Source: Paenibacillus cymbidii (lineage in GTDB: Bacteria; Bacillota; Bacilli; Paenibacillales; NBRC-103111). Taken from it: DNA of 64,000 nt. Numbering within the stretch: the stretch's first letter is position 1; the number at the start of each line of letters is the position of its first letter. Under the pieces are notes generated by a model that did not search any database, was not told the DNA's origin, and saw only the letters and a list, made by a program, of their open reading frames with translations. The position numbers and the translations under genes are program-made. Shown one piece after another: positions 63,297 to 64,000 of this stretch. Location: positions 124,001-188,000 of the forward strand of contig NZ_SHLX01000001.1 in assembly GCF_004764705.1 (NCBI RefSeq). The letters run 5' to 3'.

Positions 63297-64000
63297 ATGG
63301 AAATCCGTTATGCGACCAACCCGACAGAAGCCAAATCGTACGACACGACGCGCCTGCGCAGCGAATATTTGATCGAAGACTTGTTTGTGCCCGGCGAACT
63401 GAAGCTCGTGTACAGCCACGTTGACCGCATCATTACCGGCGGCGTAATTCCTACGAACGAGCCGGTTGCGCTTGTCGCCGACGCGAAAGAAATGGGTGCC
63501 GCCTTTTTCCTCGAACGCCGCGAAATCGGCATTATCAACGTCGGTCCGAAAGGCTCCGTCACTGTTGACGGCACCGTATACGAGATGGACTTCCGCGACT
63601 GTTTGTATGTTGGCCTCGGCAACAAGGAAGTCACGTTTGCAAGCGCCGATGCGGCAAGCCCGGCCCGCTTCTATTTGAACTCTACGCCGGCGCACAAGCA
63701 ATACCCGACGGCGAAATCGCCGATCAGCGAAGCGACGCCGCAGCATCTCGGCAGCATCAACACATCGAACGAACGGACGATTTACAAATACATTCACGAA
63801 GCCGGCATCCAGAGCTGCCAGCTCGTCATGGGCATGACGCTGCTGAAGCCGGGCAATATGTGGAACACGATGCCTTGCCATACGCATAACCGCCGCGCGG
63901 AAGTATACTTCTATTTTGAAATGCCGGAAGACGGCGTTGTGTTCCACATGATGGGCGAGCCGCAAGAAACGCGCCATCTTGTCGTGCGCAACGAACAAGC
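63297..64000 (+). CDS. kduI: 5-dehydro-4-deoxy-D-glucuronate isomerase (5' part)
   Basis: The first 234 codons of KduI, cut by the window end (the family has about 278 residues). KduI converts 5-keto-4-deoxyuronate, the product of pectate or other uronate lyases, to 3-deoxy-D-glycero-2,5-hexodiulosonate in the cytoplasm. The cupin metal ligands are visible: His195 and His197 in CHTHNRRAEVYFYF, with Glu202. AAGGAGGAACC lies before the ATG. A kduD or other uronate genes probably follow beyond the window. Confidence 0.93.
   Translation, partial: MEIRYATNPTEAKSYDTTRLRSEYLIEDLFVPGELKLVYSHVDRIITGGVIPTNEPVALVADAKEMGAAFFLERREIGIINVGPKGSVTVDGTVYEMDFRDCLYVGLGNKEVTFASADAASPARFYLNSTPAHKQYPTAKSPISEATPQHLGSINTSNERTIYKYIHEAGIQSCQLVMGMTLLKPGNMWNTMPCHTHNRRAEVYFYFEMPEDGVVFHMMGEPQETRHLVVRNEQ

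Overview
The window is a chromosomal segment of an endospore-forming Firmicute of the Paenibacillaceae type (Paenibacillus/Cohnella-like). Three things point there: the gene order yqeG-yqeH-aroE-yhbY-nadD-yqeK-rsfS ... yqeM ... comER-comEA-comEB-comEC known from Bacillales; spore genes (spoVAC-spoVAD-spoVAEb); and ATP-binding-subunit-free sugar importers paired with membrane-anchored AraC regulators, which are very common in Paenibacillaceae. Coding DNA is fairly GC-rich for Bacillales. Bacillus-type Shine-Dalgarno sites are strong, and GTG/TTG starts are used several times. The species cannot be named from sequence alone.

Layout: (1) 1-10.9 kb is an accessory catabolic region: AraC regulators, an amidohydrolase plus a stand-alone Rieske protein, a membrane-bound AraC sensor-regulator, an LplB/LplC-type importer with its lipoprotein, and a PhyH-type dioxygenase. 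(2) 11.0-14.3 kb carries a spore-membrane cassette: a DUF1657 protein, a fused DUF421-DUF1657 (2Duf-type) protein, and SpoVAC/SpoVAD/SpoVAEb. (3) 14.9-19.4 kb is a MoxR ATPase/DUF58/transglutaminase operon. (4) 19.5-25.0 kb is the conserved yqe housekeeping block, with a small MITE-like element between yqeK and rsfS. (5) 26.1-42.6 kb is a likely sulfated-polysaccharide utilisation locus: two beta-helix proteins, IclR and AraC regulators, a complete importer, two sulfatases and a GH29-like glycosidase. It splits the conserved rsfS/cvfB-yqeM neighbourhood. (6) 42.8-53.6 kb returns to core genes: yqeM, an XRE regulator, leuS under a T-box, divergent comER, then comEA, metY, comEB and comEC. (7) 53.6-60.9 kb is reverse-strand metabolism: a beta-propeller protein, an FAH hydrolase-SDR-IclR operon, and an SDR plus a ThDP enzyme. 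(8) 61.2-63.0 kb is an ECF sigma/anti-sigma pair, followed by the start of kduI, cut by the window end.

How the parts fit: the 26-42 kb locus has secreted and cytosolic glycan-processing proteins, an importer and transcriptional sensors, so it probably senses, binds, imports and desulfates a complex glycan. The FAH-SDR pair and KduI downstream are typical of deoxy-sugar acid and uronate catabolism and could receive its products; that link is inference.

The most unusual non-coding feature is a roughly 200-bp, four-hairpin intergenic repeat present three times (about 14.3, 25.1 and 55.3 kb), with at least one compensatory base-pair change between copies. Other notable signals are a promoter followed at once by an intrinsic terminator upstream of comEA, and a cluster of short repeats in both orientations beside the polysaccharide locus.
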